Source of the DNA: an uncultured Clostridia bacterium
Lineage (GTDB): Bacteria > Bacillota > Clostridia > TANB77 > CAG-508
Length of the DNA: 13,294 nt
Direction of reading: 5' to 3'
NCBI GenBank assembly: GCA_944388615.1
Contig: CALXJL010000038.1
Location: 1 to 13,294, forward strand
Shown here: in pieces, positions 1-6,695 of the stretch
Layout: each line of letters starts with the position of its first letter
How positions within the stretch are numbered: the first letter of the stretch is position 1
The notes under the pieces: generated by a model
Database searches by the model: none
What the model saw: only the letters and a program-made list of their open reading frames with translations
What the model was told of the DNA's origin: nothing
Position numbers and translations under genes: made by a program

Positions 1-833
1 AATTCATTTATTATATTTTGAATTCTTACACCTTTTTGTCCAACGCAAGAACCTACTGGATCTATATTTTCATTTTGTGAATATACTGCAACTTTGCATC
101 TATTTCCTGGATCTCTTGATACACTCTTTATCTCTATTAATCCCTCATATATTTCAGGTATTTCAAGTTCGAATAATTTTCTTACAAAATCATTATGAGC
201 TCTAGAAAGCATAACTTGTGGTGCACCTTTTAATCCTCTTTCAACATCTAATATATATGCTCTTATTGAATCATTAACATGGTATGTTTCTTTAGGTATT
301 TGTTCTTTTACAGTCATAATTCCTTCTAGTTTTCCTAGATCTACTACAACTACTCCGCCATCTGATTTTTGCACTATTCCAGAAACTATTTCTCCTTTTC
401 TTTCGCTAAATTCATTAAATAATACATTTCTTGATGCTTCTCTAATTTTTTGTACAATACATTGTTTTGCTGTTTGTGCTGCTATTCTTCCAAAGTTTTT
501 TGGTACTAACTCTATTTCTGCTTTATCTCCTATATCTAATTTTTTATTTATTTTTTTAGCATCATCTAAACTAATTTCTAATTTATCATTTTCCACTTTT
601 TCCACAACATCTTTTTCAGCATACACATGTATCTCACCAGTTTCTGGATCCATAGTTATTTTTACATTTTCTTCATTTGAATCAAAGTTCTTTTTATATG
701 CAATAACTAATGCACTTTGTATTGAGTCTAATAAATATTCCTTTTCTATTCCTTTTTCTTTTTCTAATTCTTCTATTGCAATTATTAATTCTTTACTATC
801 TATCGCTTTATTATTTTTAACTGCCTTTTTCAT
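1..833 (-). CDS. nusA: Transcription termination/antitermination factor NusA, partial (3' end beyond window)
   Basis: NusA binds RNA polymerase near the RNA exit channel and modulates pausing, intrinsic termination and antitermination. About 277 residues are readable from an ATG at 833-831; the reading frame is open to the window edge. The N-terminal polymerase-binding domain covers about residues 1-125 and includes FGRIAAQTAKQ at 114-124. The S1 domain runs from about 146 to 210 (KGEIVSGIVQKSDGG). The first KH domain has begun at the edge (GSCVGQKGVRI, about 261-271). The remaining KH repeats lie outside. The start follows an AAAGGA ribosome-binding site 11 nt upstream. The gap to rimP is only 37 bp and has no terminator, so the two form the usual rimP-nusA operon. 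Identification is firm from domain order and motifs. Confidence 0.96.
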   Translation of the reverse strand, partial: MKKAVKNNKAIDSKELIIAIEELEKEKGIEKEYLLDSIQSALVIAYKKNFDSNEENVKITMDPETGEIHVYAEKDVVEKVENDKLEISLDDAKKINKKLDIGDKAEIELVPKNFGRIAAQTAKQCIVQKIREASRNVLFNEFSERKGEIVSGIVQKSDGGVVVVDLGKLEGIMTVKEQIPKETYHVNDSIRAYILDVERGLKGAPQVMLSRAHNDFVRKLFELEIPEIYEGLIEIKSVSRDPGNRCKVAVYSQNENIDPVGSCVGQKGVRIQNIINE

Positions 834-871
834 TTTTTACATCATTCCTTTCTTTTATTTTCTTTCAAGTC

Positions 872-1330
872 TTATTCCCAATTATATACACTCTTGATTA
901 GGGATATATTTTTTCTCTCTATATTAATATTTTTATTATTAGTTATAATAGATATCTCTTTATCATTATAATTTTTTAGTATTCCTGTATATTCTTTACT
1001 CCCATTTAAAGTTTTAAATAATTTAATATTTATTTCACAATTCAATTGATCTTCTAAATGTTTATCTTTTCTTAGAACTCTTTCCACTCCTGGAGAAGAT
1101 ACTTCTAAAAAATATTGTTCTTTTATATAATCTGCCTCATCCAAAATATCATTTATTTCATTACTAACTTTTTCACAATCGTTTAAATCAATACCTTTTT
1201 CATTATCAATAAATATTCTTAAATAATAGTCTTTTCCTTCTTTTGCATATTGCACATCATATAATTTGTAACCTAGAGCTTCTATTTTATCTTTAATAAG
1301 ATTTTCTACTTTTTCTTCGATACTCGCCAT
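872..1330 (-). CDS. rimP: Ribosome maturation factor RimP
   Basis: RimP is a cytoplasmic assembly factor that helps mature the 30S subunit. The 152-residue length is normal for the family. The N-terminal alpha/beta domain shows the typical G-Y-K-L-Y-D-V-Q segment at about 20-27. The family hallmark EVSSPGVERVLRK is at about 76-88, followed by the C-terminal SH3-like barrel. The ATG at 1330-1328 is supported by a strong GGAGG ribosome-binding site in 1335-1340. It is the first gene of the operon with nusA and has its own promoter and a leader hairpin (see those entries). The rimP-nusA order is the standard bacterial arrangement, which supports the call. Confidence 0.95.
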   Translation of the reverse strand: MASIEEKVENLIKDKIEALGYKLYDVQYAKEGKDYYLRIFIDNEKGIDLNDCEKVSNEINDILDEADYIKEQYFLEVSSPGVERVLRKDKHLEDQLNCEINIKLFKTLNGSKEYTGILKNYNDKEISIITNNKNINIERKNISLIKSVYNWE

Positions 1331-1364
1331 TAAATCCTCCTAACTTAATGATTAATAATAATTT

Positions 1365-1389
1365 AAGAGTGGGATTTGTTCCCACTCTT
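1365..1389 (-). promoter_or_regulatory. Perfect hairpin in the rimP-nusA 5' leader
   Basis: AAGAGTGGGA (1365-1374) and TCCCACTCTT (1380-1389) form a 10-bp perfect stem with a 5-nt loop. It lies about 20-40 nt into the predicted rimP transcript and well before the ribosome-binding site. The transcript continues with an A/U mix rather than a U run, so it does not look like a standard intrinsic terminator. It may be a pausing, stability or NusA-feedback element; the role is inferred only. Confidence 0.6.
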
Positions 1390-1413
1390 TCTCCTTTTCT
1401 ATATGCCTTATAT

Positions 1414-1442
1414 ATTATACCCTGTTTAATTGTATTTTTCAA
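1414..1442 (-). promoter_or_regulatory. Sigma-A promoter of rimP-nusA
   Basis: The -35 TTGAAA (1442-1437) and -10 TATAAT (1419-1414) are separated by exactly 17 bp. Predicted transcription start is near 1407, giving a leader of about 75 nt. It lies between the mreB stop and rimP in the correct orientation. Confidence 0.8.
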
Positions 1443-1473
1443 GCTTTTTTTGAAATTTTTCCAAATTTTTATT

Positions 1474-2475
1474 CTATCTTCTAGATTTAGAATCTAATTT
1501 GTCCAAATCTTCTAATGCTTTTCCTGTTCCTAATGCCACACATGATACTGCATCTTGTGCTATCATTACATTTATTCCAGTTTTTTCTTGTAGCAATTTA
1601 TCTAGACCATCTACTAAACATCCTCCACCTGTCATATATATTCCTCTACTACTAATATCTGCTGCAAGTTCTGGTGGTGTTTTTTCTAATACTGAATGAA
1701 CTGCATCTACAATCATCATAGCTGGTTCTATTAAAGCTTCAAGCATTTCTGTAGATGTTATTGAAACTGTTTTAGGAAGACCTGTAACTAAATCTCTTCC
1801 TCTTATTTCCATATCTGTTTCTTGCATTTTAGGATATACACAACCTACATTTACTTTTAAATCTTCTGCTGTTCTTTCTCCTATCATCATATTATGTCTC
1901 TTTTTTATATATCTAACTATCGCTTCATCAAACTTATCTCCAGCTACTTTTAATGATGTACTAACAACTGATCCTCCAAGTGAAATTACTGCTATATCTG
2001 TAGTTCCTCCACCTATATCTACTACCATATTTCCACATGGCTTAGATATATCTATACCTGCACCAATTGCTGCAGCTATTGGTTCTTCTATTAAATAAAC
2101 CTTTCTAGCACCTGCTTGTGATGCAGCATCTATAACAGCTTTTTTCTCTACTTCTGTTACTTGTGATGGAATACAAATCATAATTCTTGGTGAGAATATG
2201 CTTTTCCCAACTTTATTTATAAAATATTTTAACATTTTCTCTGTTACAGTATAATTAGATATGACACCTTCTCTTAATGGCCTTGTTGCAACGATATTTC
2301 CAGGTGTTCTTCCTAGCATTCTTCTTGCCTCTTTTCCTACTGCAAGAACATCCCCTGTATTATTGTCTACTGCTACAACAGATGGTTCTCTTAAAACAAT
2401 TCCTTTTCCTTTTACAAAAGCAATTACTGTTGCTGTTCCTAAATCTATTCCAATATCTTGCCCCCAGCCGAACAT
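1474..2475 (-). CDS. mreB: Rod-shape-determining actin homologue MreB (or Mbl-type paralogue)
   Basis: MreB polymerises on the inner membrane face and guides the cell-wall elongation machinery. Actin-fold ATPase motifs are all present (numbered on the longer 335-aa reading): phosphate-1 DIGIDLGTA at 9-17, the connecting EEPIAAAIG at 132-140, phosphate-2 DIGGGTTDIAV at 155-165, and the adenosine motif TGGG at 284-287. The open reading frame begins at 2481 (M-Y-M-F-G-W). The AAGGG ribosome-binding site at 2485-2489 is only 3 nt from that ATG but 9 nt from the Met at 2475, which also matches the usual MFG start, so 2475 is preferred (333 aa). No mreC or mreD is adjacent, and the gene has its own promoter. 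A lone copy beside rimP could be an Mbl-like paralogue; sequence alone does not settle this. Confidence 0.95.
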   Translation of the reverse strand: MFGWGQDIGIDLGTATVIAFVKGKGIVLREPSVVAVDNNTGDVLAVGKEARRMLGRTPGNIVATRPLREGVISNYTVTEKMLKYFINKVGKSIFSPRIMICIPSQVTEVEKKAVIDAASQAGARKVYLIEEPIAAAIGAGIDISKPCGNMVVDIGGGTTDIAVISLGGSVVSTSLKVAGDKFDEAIVRYIKKRHNMMIGERTAEDLKVNVGCVYPKMQETDMEIRGRDLVTGLPKTVSITSTEMLEALIEPAMMIVDAVHSVLEKTPPELAADISSRGIYMTGGGCLVDGLDKLLQEKTGINVMIAQDAVSCVALGTGKALEDLDKLDSKSRR

Positions 2476-2551
2476 ATACATCTTCCCTTCTTATTTCTAG
2501 CTTAATAATATTTCTATGTTTTTATTTCTCTTTTATTACAAAATCATTACG

Positions 2552-2580
2552 ATTATATTACACTTTTTCAAAAATATCAA
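2552..2580 (-). promoter_or_regulatory. Sigma-A promoter of mreB
   Basis: The -35 TTGATA (2580-2575) and -10 TATAAT (2557-2552) have a 17-bp spacer. Predicted start is near 2545, leaving a leader of roughly 65-70 nt in which I see no strong structure. Confidence 0.75.
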
Positions 2581-2675
2581 TGCCTTTTTAATGTTTATTT
2601 AAATTATTTTCACATTATAGAATTATATACATTTTGTGTTTTAAAAAATGTATATTTTTTTGCTATAAATAGGGC

Positions 2676-2706
2676 AACAGGGCAAGAATACTATTCTCAC
2701 CCTGTT
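2676..2706 (-). terminator. Long hairpin after the 69-aa gene, probable terminator
   Basis: AACAGGG (2676-2682) pairs with CCCTGTT (2700-2706). The stem continues inward through two G-U pairs and six more base pairs, so almost the whole 31 nt is paired. It starts 15 nt after the stop of the small gene. In the minus direction it is followed by GCCCTATTTATAGC and then A- and T-rich sequence, not directly by a U run, so its efficiency as an intrinsic terminator is uncertain. It may instead protect the 3' end of the RNA. Confidence 0.55.
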
Positions 2707-2721
2707 ATAGGAATCTTAGCT

Positions 2722-2931
2722 TTAATCTGCCATCATCTCCAGAATCTGTTTAAGATCTTCTTTCGAAACTTCTGAAACAGCGCCAGTTATTGTAACATCC
2801 ATCCATTCCATCAGTTCTTGGAGACTTTCTTTGTCGGAATTTTCTTTTGTCCACTTTAAAGCAGGCAAAAAAGTTGAAACTATCTCCTGTAACCGAACAT
2901 TCTCAACAGTTGCTATTATTTCCTTGGACAT
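2722..2931 (-). CDS. Orphan 69-aa acidic protein of unknown function
   Basis: I do not recognise this protein. It is 69 residues, acidic, with no signal peptide, membrane segment or Cys. Leu/Ile/Val/Met spacing suggests two or three amphipathic helices, and it ends in an EDLKQILEMMAD helix. The ATG at 2931 has a strong AAAGGGG ribosome-binding site (2940-2946) 8 nt away. It sits in its own cassette: a promoter with a 17-bp spacer, a perfect hairpin at the predicted transcript start, and a long hairpin after the stop. Counted G+C is 78/210 (37%). It uses codons rare in the neighbours (CGG, CTC, CTG, TCG, GGC, CAG, GAG), which hints at horizontal acquisition, although conserved mreB is also richer in G+C. 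The signals argue it is a real gene; the function cannot be stated. Confidence 0.75.
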   Translation of the reverse strand: MSKEIIATVENVRLQEIVSTFLPALKWTKENSDKESLQELMEWMDVTITGAVSEVSKEDLKQILEMMAD

Positions 2932-2960
2932 ACCATCTGCCCCTTTCTCAAAAATTTATT

Positions 2961-2977
2961 ATTCAGCTTTGCTGAAT
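2961..2977 (-). promoter_or_regulatory. Perfect inverted repeat at the start of the 69-aa gene transcript
   Basis: ATTCAGC-3 nt-GCTGAAT is a perfect 7+7 inverted repeat. It begins exactly about 7 nt after the -10 hexamer, so the RNA would start with this hairpin, or the DNA could be an operator overlapping the start site. Both readings are inference. Confidence 0.55.
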
Positions 2978-2983
2978 GTTTTA

Positions 2984-3012
2984 ATTCTATCATAATTTTA
3001 CATAATCTGCAA
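2984..3012 (-). promoter_or_regulatory. Promoter of the 69-aa gene
   Basis: The -10 TAGAAT (2989-2984) is good. The -35 TTGCAG (3012-3007) is weak beyond its TTG, and the spacer is 17 bp. Predicted start is near 2977. It lies 15 bp after the stop of the upstream membrane-protein gene. Confidence 0.55.
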
Positions 3013-3027
3013 TAGATAAAATATAAT

Positions 3028-3501
3028 TTAAAGAATATATAATAAGATTAATATTGTTGTTGCTGTAAAGAATCCAAAATGTTGGTCTGATATAAGAGCT
3101 TCTTCTGTAGCTCCTTCTATTGAATTTGTGATAGATAATTTATATTTATCAACATTTTGAACATTAAAGTCCATTTCAAATTCTTGTACACTATTTTTCT
3201 CTAGTTCCTTTATTTCTACAAATTTCTCTCCTAAATTAACATCATTATCTGCTAGTAAATTTATTTTTAGGTATTTCCCATTTATAGTTTCATTGGTATT
3301 ATTTTCGATACTGCCTTTAATATATCCATTAATAGTTGTAGCTTTTGCTTCACTTATTTGCACTTTAGGTTCATGCATTTCTGAAACAAGATCTATATCT
3401 TCATATGTAGTATTTATTAAATAGAATGATATATAATCTGTTACAAAATAAAATATTACTATTACTAATAGATATTTGGCAAATGTTAACATTCTATTCA
3501 T
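3028..3501 (-). CDS. Small membrane protein with extracytoplasmic FxLYD-like domain, downstream of lexA
   Basis: This is a 157-residue protein with a hydrophobic segment at about 5-29 (start MNRMLTFAKYLLVIVIFYF). A polar beta-rich region follows at about 45-127, then a second hydrophobic stretch at the extreme C-terminus (FFTATTILILLYIL). The middle region has the pattern of an FxLYD-type domain (a G-x-I-x-N-N-T stretch, alternating hydrophobic strands, an L-E-K-N turn, then KYKLSI); this match is by eye. The likely topology is both ends in the membrane and the domain outside. The ATG at 3501 follows AGGAAG (3513-3518) at 11 nt. The gene starts 19 bp after lexA with no promoter or terminator between, so it is probably co-transcribed with lexA. 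Its function is unknown; linkage to lexA raises the possibility of an SOS-induced membrane protein. Confidence 0.8.
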   Translation of the reverse strand: MNRMLTFAKYLLVIVIFYFVTDYISFYLINTTYEDIDLVSEMHEPKVQISEAKATTINGYIKGSIENNTNETINGKYLKINLLADNDVNLGEKFVEIKELEKNSVQEFEMDFNVQNVDKYKLSITNSIEGATEEALISDQHFGFFTATTILILLYIL

Positions 3502-3520
3502 TATACCAACTTCTTCCTAA

Positions 3521-4180
3521 TTACATTTTTCTAAATACACCAGCTACTTTTCCTAATATCTCACAATTATCTACAATTATTGGATCCATTGTACTATTTT
3601 CTGGTTGCAATCTTATATGATCTTTTTCTTTGTAAAATGTTTTTACTGTTGCTTCATCTCCAATTAATGCCACTACTATTTCTCCATTATTGGCTACATT
3701 TTGTTTTTTTACAAGTATATAATCTCCATCTAATATACCTGCTTCTATCATGCTTTCTCCTCTAACAGTTAGCATAAAACTTTCACTATTTCCAACAAAA
3801 TCTATTGGAATTGGAAATGTATCTGTTACATTTTCTACAGCTAAAATTGGTGCTCCAGCTGTAATTTTTCCTATAACTGGTACTTCTACCATTTCTTTTG
3901 ATGTATATAAGTTCTTGTTTTCTTGTTTCTTTTCTTTGTTTCCATTAACTGATTTTAATAATCTTAATGTTCTACCTTTTTGACTTTCTTTTTTAATATA
4001 GCCTAATTCCATTAAATGTGCTAAATAAAAATGTACTGTAGCTGTAGATTTTAAACCTACTGCCTTTCCTATTTCCCTTACAGATGGTGCATATCCTACT
4101 GTATCAATTTGTTTTTCGATGTACTTCATAATCATTTTTTCTCTTTTATTAATATCTTCGGGGCTTTTTCTATGCTTCAT
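3521..4180 (-). CDS. lexA: SOS-response repressor LexA (self-cleaving)
   Basis: LexA represses DNA-damage genes and is inactivated by RecA-stimulated self-cleavage. Residues below are numbered on the longest 227-aa reading (ATG at 4204). A winged helix-turn-helix lies at about 40-70 (APSVREIGKAVGLKSTATVHFYLAHL). The scissile Ala116-Gly117 is in ITAGAP. Catalytic Ser151 is in RGESMIEAGI and catalytic Lys188 in EATVKTF. Four in-frame Mets occur near the start. The only ribosome-binding site, GGAAGGA at 4190-4196, is inside the longest reading and 9 nt from the ATG at 4180, so that start (219 aa) is preferred. No GAAC-N4-GTTC type SOS box is evident upstream, although LexA usually controls its own gene. 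A membrane-protein gene follows 19 bp downstream. Confidence 0.95.
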   Translation of the reverse strand: MKHRKSPEDINKREKMIMKYIEKQIDTVGYAPSVREIGKAVGLKSTATVHFYLAHLMELGYIKKESQKGRTLRLLKSVNGNKEKKQENKNLYTSKEMVEVPVIGKITAGAPILAVENVTDTFPIPIDFVGNSESFMLTVRGESMIEAGILDGDYILVKKQNVANNGEIVVALIGDEATVKTFYKEKDHIRLQPENSTMDPIIVDNCEILGKVAGVFRKM

Positions 4181-4189
4181 TCTCATCAA

Positions 4190-4196
4190 TCCTTCC
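4190..4196 (-). promoter_or_regulatory. Ribosome-binding site that fixes the lexA start
   Basis: GGAAGGA lies 9 nt before the ATG at 4180 and 3 nt before the ATG at 4186. It lies inside the reading frame if ATG 4204 or 4198 is used, which argues against those starts. Confidence 0.65.
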
Positions 4197-4228
4197 ATTT
4201 CCATAATAATTCTTAAATAATTTACAAC

Positions 4229-4257
4229 ATATTATCATACAAACAAAAAAATGTCAA
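4229..4257 (-). promoter_or_regulatory. Promoter of lexA
   Basis: The -35 is consensus TTGACA (4257-4252). The -10 is TAATAT (4234-4229) with a 17-bp spacer rich in T. The -35 sits inside one arm of the inverted repeat that also serves as the obgE terminator. Predicted start is near 4222. Confidence 0.75.
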
Positions 4258-4282
4258 ACAAATTTTTGACATTTTTTTGTTT
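4241..4282 (-). terminator. obgE terminator, an 18-bp inverted repeat overlapping the lexA promoter
   Basis: Arms 4241-4258 and 4265-4282 are perfectly complementary over 18 bp with a 6-nt centre. The hairpin begins 2 nt after the obgE stop. Its descending arm ends in a run of seven T (minus strand), as in an A-tract/U-tract intrinsic terminator, though the core TGTCAAA/TTTGACA stem is weak. Both arms contain TTGACA, one in each direction. Confidence 0.65.
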
Positions 4283-4284
4283 TG

Positions 4285-5559
4285 TTAATCATACCATTCT
4301 AATTCCCAGTCAACTACTTTTACAGTATCTCCTTCTTTTACTCCTGCTTGTTTTAATTTATCATTAACTCCTAATTCAGCTAAACATTTTTGAAAATAAT
4401 ACATAGATTCATTATCTTCCAAATTTACTCTTCTCATTAATCTTTGAACTGCAGGTCCATCAACTACATACATATCTTTTTCTTTTACTATTGTAAAATC
4501 TTCTTCATCTTCTTTTAATGTATATATTTTTCTATCTTGAATTTCAACTAATTCTTCTTTTGGCAATTCTTCTAAAACTTTTACAACTCTATCTAATAAT
4601 TCTCGTATTCCTTCACCTGTAACTGCTGAAATTCTAAATATTTCTATATTCTTTTTATTAGCTAATTTTTCTAATTCTTTATAATTTTTCTCATCTTGCA
4701 TTGCATCTATTTTATTAGCAACTATTATTTGTTTTCTAGTGCTTAATTTCTCACTATATGATTTTAATTCATTATTTATTATATTAAAATCTTCTACAGC
4801 ATTTCTACCTTCAATTCCAGAAACATCTATAACATGTAATAATAATCTTGTTCTTTCAATATGTCTTAAAAATTGAATTCCAAGACCTGTTCCATTACTT
4901 GCTCCTTCTATTATTCCTGGTATATCTGCTATTACAAAACTTGCTCCATATGCATTTTTTACAACACCTAAATTAGGTTCTAATGTTGTAAAATGATAAT
5001 CAGCTATTTTAGGTCTAGCAGATGTTGTTCTAGATAAAAATGTTGATTTTCCTACATTTGGAAATCCTATTAATCCTACATCTGCTAACAATTTTAATTC
5101 TAAAATTAATTCTTTTTCTATTCCCTTTTCTCCACCTTGTGAAAATCTAGGAGCTTGTCTAGTTGATGTAGCAAAATGAGAATTTCCTTTTCCACCTCTT
5201 CCTCCTGGAAATATTAATTCTTTTTGTCCTGGTTTTGATAAATCAGCTATTATTTTACCTGTATCCGCTTCTTTTATTATTGTACCAATAGGTACTTTTA
5301 TATATATATCTTCTCCACCACGTCCATATTTATGGTTTCCTTCACCATTTTTTCCATTTTCTGCTTTAAATTTCTTTTTAAATCTAAAATCTATTAATGT
5401 ATTTTGATTAGGATCAACAACGAAATATACATCTCCACCTTTTCCGCCATCTCCTCCATCTGGACCTCCTGCTGCAACGTATTTTTCTCTTCTAAATGAA
5501 ACTGCTCCATCTCCTCCGTCTCCAGATTTAACTAGAATTTTCGCATAATCTACAAACAT
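4285..5559 (-). CDS. obgE: Obg-family GTPase ObgE/CgtA
   Basis: ObgE is a slow GTPase associated with the 50S subunit, needed for ribosome assembly and linked to stress signalling. The 424 residues include the glycine-rich Obg fold at 1-158. The G domain has P-loop GFPNVGKST at 165-173, switch I Thr at about 191-192, DIPG at 212-215, NKID at 282-285 and SAVTGEG at 311-317. A C-terminal OCT domain spans about 345-424, as in most Firmicute and Thermotoga Obg proteins. The ATG at 5559 has an AAAGGAG ribosome-binding site 7 nt upstream. It lies 23 bp after trpS with no promoter or terminator, so the two are an operon. In many Firmicutes obgE follows rpmA directly; here a surface-protein gene and trpS intervene. 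Confidence 0.97.
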   Translation of the reverse strand: MFVDYAKILVKSGDGGDGAVSFRREKYVAAGGPDGGDGGKGGDVYFVVDPNQNTLIDFRFKKKFKAENGKNGEGNHKYGRGGEDIYIKVPIGTIIKEADTGKIIADLSKPGQKELIFPGGRGGKGNSHFATSTRQAPRFSQGGEKGIEKELILELKLLADVGLIGFPNVGKSTFLSRTTSARPKIADYHFTTLEPNLGVVKNAYGASFVIADIPGIIEGASNGTGLGIQFLRHIERTRLLLHVIDVSGIEGRNAVEDFNIINNELKSYSEKLSTRKQIIVANKIDAMQDEKNYKELEKLANKKNIEIFRISAVTGEGIRELLDRVVKVLEELPKEELVEIQDRKIYTLKEDEEDFTIVKEKDMYVVDGPAVQRLMRRVNLEDNESMYYFQKCLAELGVNDKLKQAGVKEGDTVKVVDWELEWYD

Positions 5560-5582
5560 TTTTCTTCTCCTTTAAATTTTGC

Positions 5583-6584
5583 TTAAGCAAAATAGTCTAA
5601 TTTCATTGCTTTTTTTACTTTTTCCATTGTTTGTTTTGTTATTTTTCTTGCGTTTTTTGTTCCTTCCATAAGTATTTCTTTTACAAGTTCTGGTCTTTGT
5701 TCATAATATCTTCTCTTTTCTTGTATTGGTTGTAATTCTTTAAGGATATTTTTTATTAATTGTTTTTTACAAGCAACACAACCTCTTTTTCCTGCTTTAC
5801 ACTCTTCACAAATGTTTTTAATTTCGCTTTTACTAAATAAATTGTGATAATAAGCAACCATACATATATCAGGATTTCCTGGATCATCTTTTTTTATTCT
5901 TGCAGGATCTGTTACTGCAGACATTACTTTTCTTGATATTTCATCTTCACTATCTGCTAAATATATTGCATTTCCTAAAGATTTTCCCATCTTTTCATTT
6001 CCATCTAATCCTTTTATTCTCTTATTCTCGCCCAAATATGCTTCTGGTTCTATTAGAGTATCTCCATAAATACTATTAAATTTTCTAACTATTTCCCTAG
6101 TCTGTTCAATTAAAGGAAGCTGATCTTCTCCTACTGGTACTATACTTGCTTCAAAAGCTGTAATATCAGCAGCTTGATTAACAGGATATCCTAAAAATCC
6201 ATATGTTACACTTTCTCCAAATAGTTCCCTTTTTTGAGCTATTTCCGTTTTTACTGTAGGGTTTCTTTGTAATCTTGATACTGTTACTAAATTTGAATAA
6301 AAAACTGTTAGTTCAGCAACTTCTGGTATCATTGATTGTAAGTATATTGTTGATTTTTCAGGATTAATTCCTACTGCTAAATTATCCATTACGATTTCTT
6401 TTACATTTTGTTTTACTTTTTCAGGATTGTTAAAATTATCTGTTAAAGCTTGCACATCTGCGACTAATATATATGTTTCATATTCATCTTGTAATTTTAC
6501 TCTATTTTGTAATGATCCAAAATAATGACCTATATGTAATTTTCCTGTTGGTCTATCTCCTGTAAGCATTCTTTTATTATTCAT
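5583..6584 (-). CDS. trpS: Tryptophanyl-tRNA synthetase
   Basis: TrpRS is a class Ic aminoacyl-tRNA synthetase that charges tRNA-Trp. Numbering uses the longest 336-aa reading (ATG 6593). The HIGH signature is at 20-23 within PTGKLHIGHYFG. The Rossmann fold follows, and the KMSKS-loop variant KMGKS is at 201-205. Five cysteines cluster after it (C244, C262, C265, C272, C275). The spacing C-x20-C-x6-C-x2-C resembles the iron-sulfur site known from Thermotoga TrpRS. The ribosome-binding site AAAAGGA (6594-6600) abuts ATG 6593 but is 9 nt from the ATG at 6584, so the shorter 333-aa form is preferred. It has its own promoter with a leader of about 22 nt, too short for a T-box. It is co-transcribed with obgE. 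Confidence 0.96.
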   Translation of the reverse strand: MNNKRMLTGDRPTGKLHIGHYFGSLQNRVKLQDEYETYILVADVQALTDNFNNPEKVKQNVKEIVMDNLAVGINPEKSTIYLQSMIPEVAELTVFYSNLVTVSRLQRNPTVKTEIAQKRELFGESVTYGFLGYPVNQAADITAFEASIVPVGEDQLPLIEQTREIVRKFNSIYGDTLIEPEAYLGENKRIKGLDGNEKMGKSLGNAIYLADSEDEISRKVMSAVTDPARIKKDDPGNPDICMVAYYHNLFSKSEIKNICEECKAGKRGCVACKKQLIKNILKELQPIQEKRRYYEQRPELVKEILMEGTKNARKITKQTMEKVKKAMKLDYFA

Positions 6585-6593
6585 ATTATTCAT

Positions 6594-6600
6594 TCCTTTT
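6594..6600 (-). promoter_or_regulatory. Ribosome-binding site that fixes the trpS start
   Basis: AAAAGGA has zero spacing to the ATG at 6593 but 9 nt to the in-frame ATG at 6584, favouring the latter. The same 9-nt spacing to an internal Met is seen for lexA and mreB in this window. Confidence 0.6.
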
Positions 6601-6613
6601 TATTTTTTTACGT

Positions 6614-6642
6614 ATTATACTATATTTTCTATTATATTACAA
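6614..6642 (-). promoter_or_regulatory. Sigma-A promoter of trpS-obgE
   Basis: The -35 TTGTAA (6642-6637) and -10 TATAAT (6619-6614) have a 17-bp spacer. Predicted start is near 6607, just after the terminator of the surface-protein gene. Confidence 0.75.
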
Positions 6643-6651
6643 TACACTCTA

Positions 6652-6689
6652 AAGTAAAAAAGTACATTCTTAAATGCACTTTTTTACTT
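6652..6689 (-). terminator. Intrinsic terminator of the VWA surface-protein gene
   Basis: Arms 6652-6668 and 6673-6689 form a 17-bp stem (one G-U pair) with a 4-nt loop. The ascending arm has six A and the descending arm six T in the minus-strand reading. It begins 7 nt after the stop codon. The core is A/U-rich, like the obgE terminator. Confidence 0.75.
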
Positions 6690-6695
6690 ATTATT

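Noticed and set aside
1443..1473. mreB terminator
   Set aside because: The TTTCAA/TTGAAA repeat here has almost no G+C and its right arm is the rimP -35. No convincing terminator is seen after mreB.
1499..2591. Plus-strand open frames opposite and beyond mreB
   Set aside because: They lie antisense to conserved mreB or its promoter region, have low-complexity Leu/Phe/Ser-rich translations typical of the reverse of A+T-rich genes, and lack ribosome-binding sites. The same applies to plus-strand frames opposite lexA, the VWA gene, rplU and dnaE.
2640..3015. Transposon-like ends around the 69-aa gene
   Set aside because: The two flanking hairpins differ in sequence, and no shared terminal inverted repeat or target-site duplication could be found.
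6585..6642. T-box or Trp-responsive leader for trpS
   Set aside because: Only about 22 nt lie between the predicted start of transcription and the start codon, too short for a T-box.
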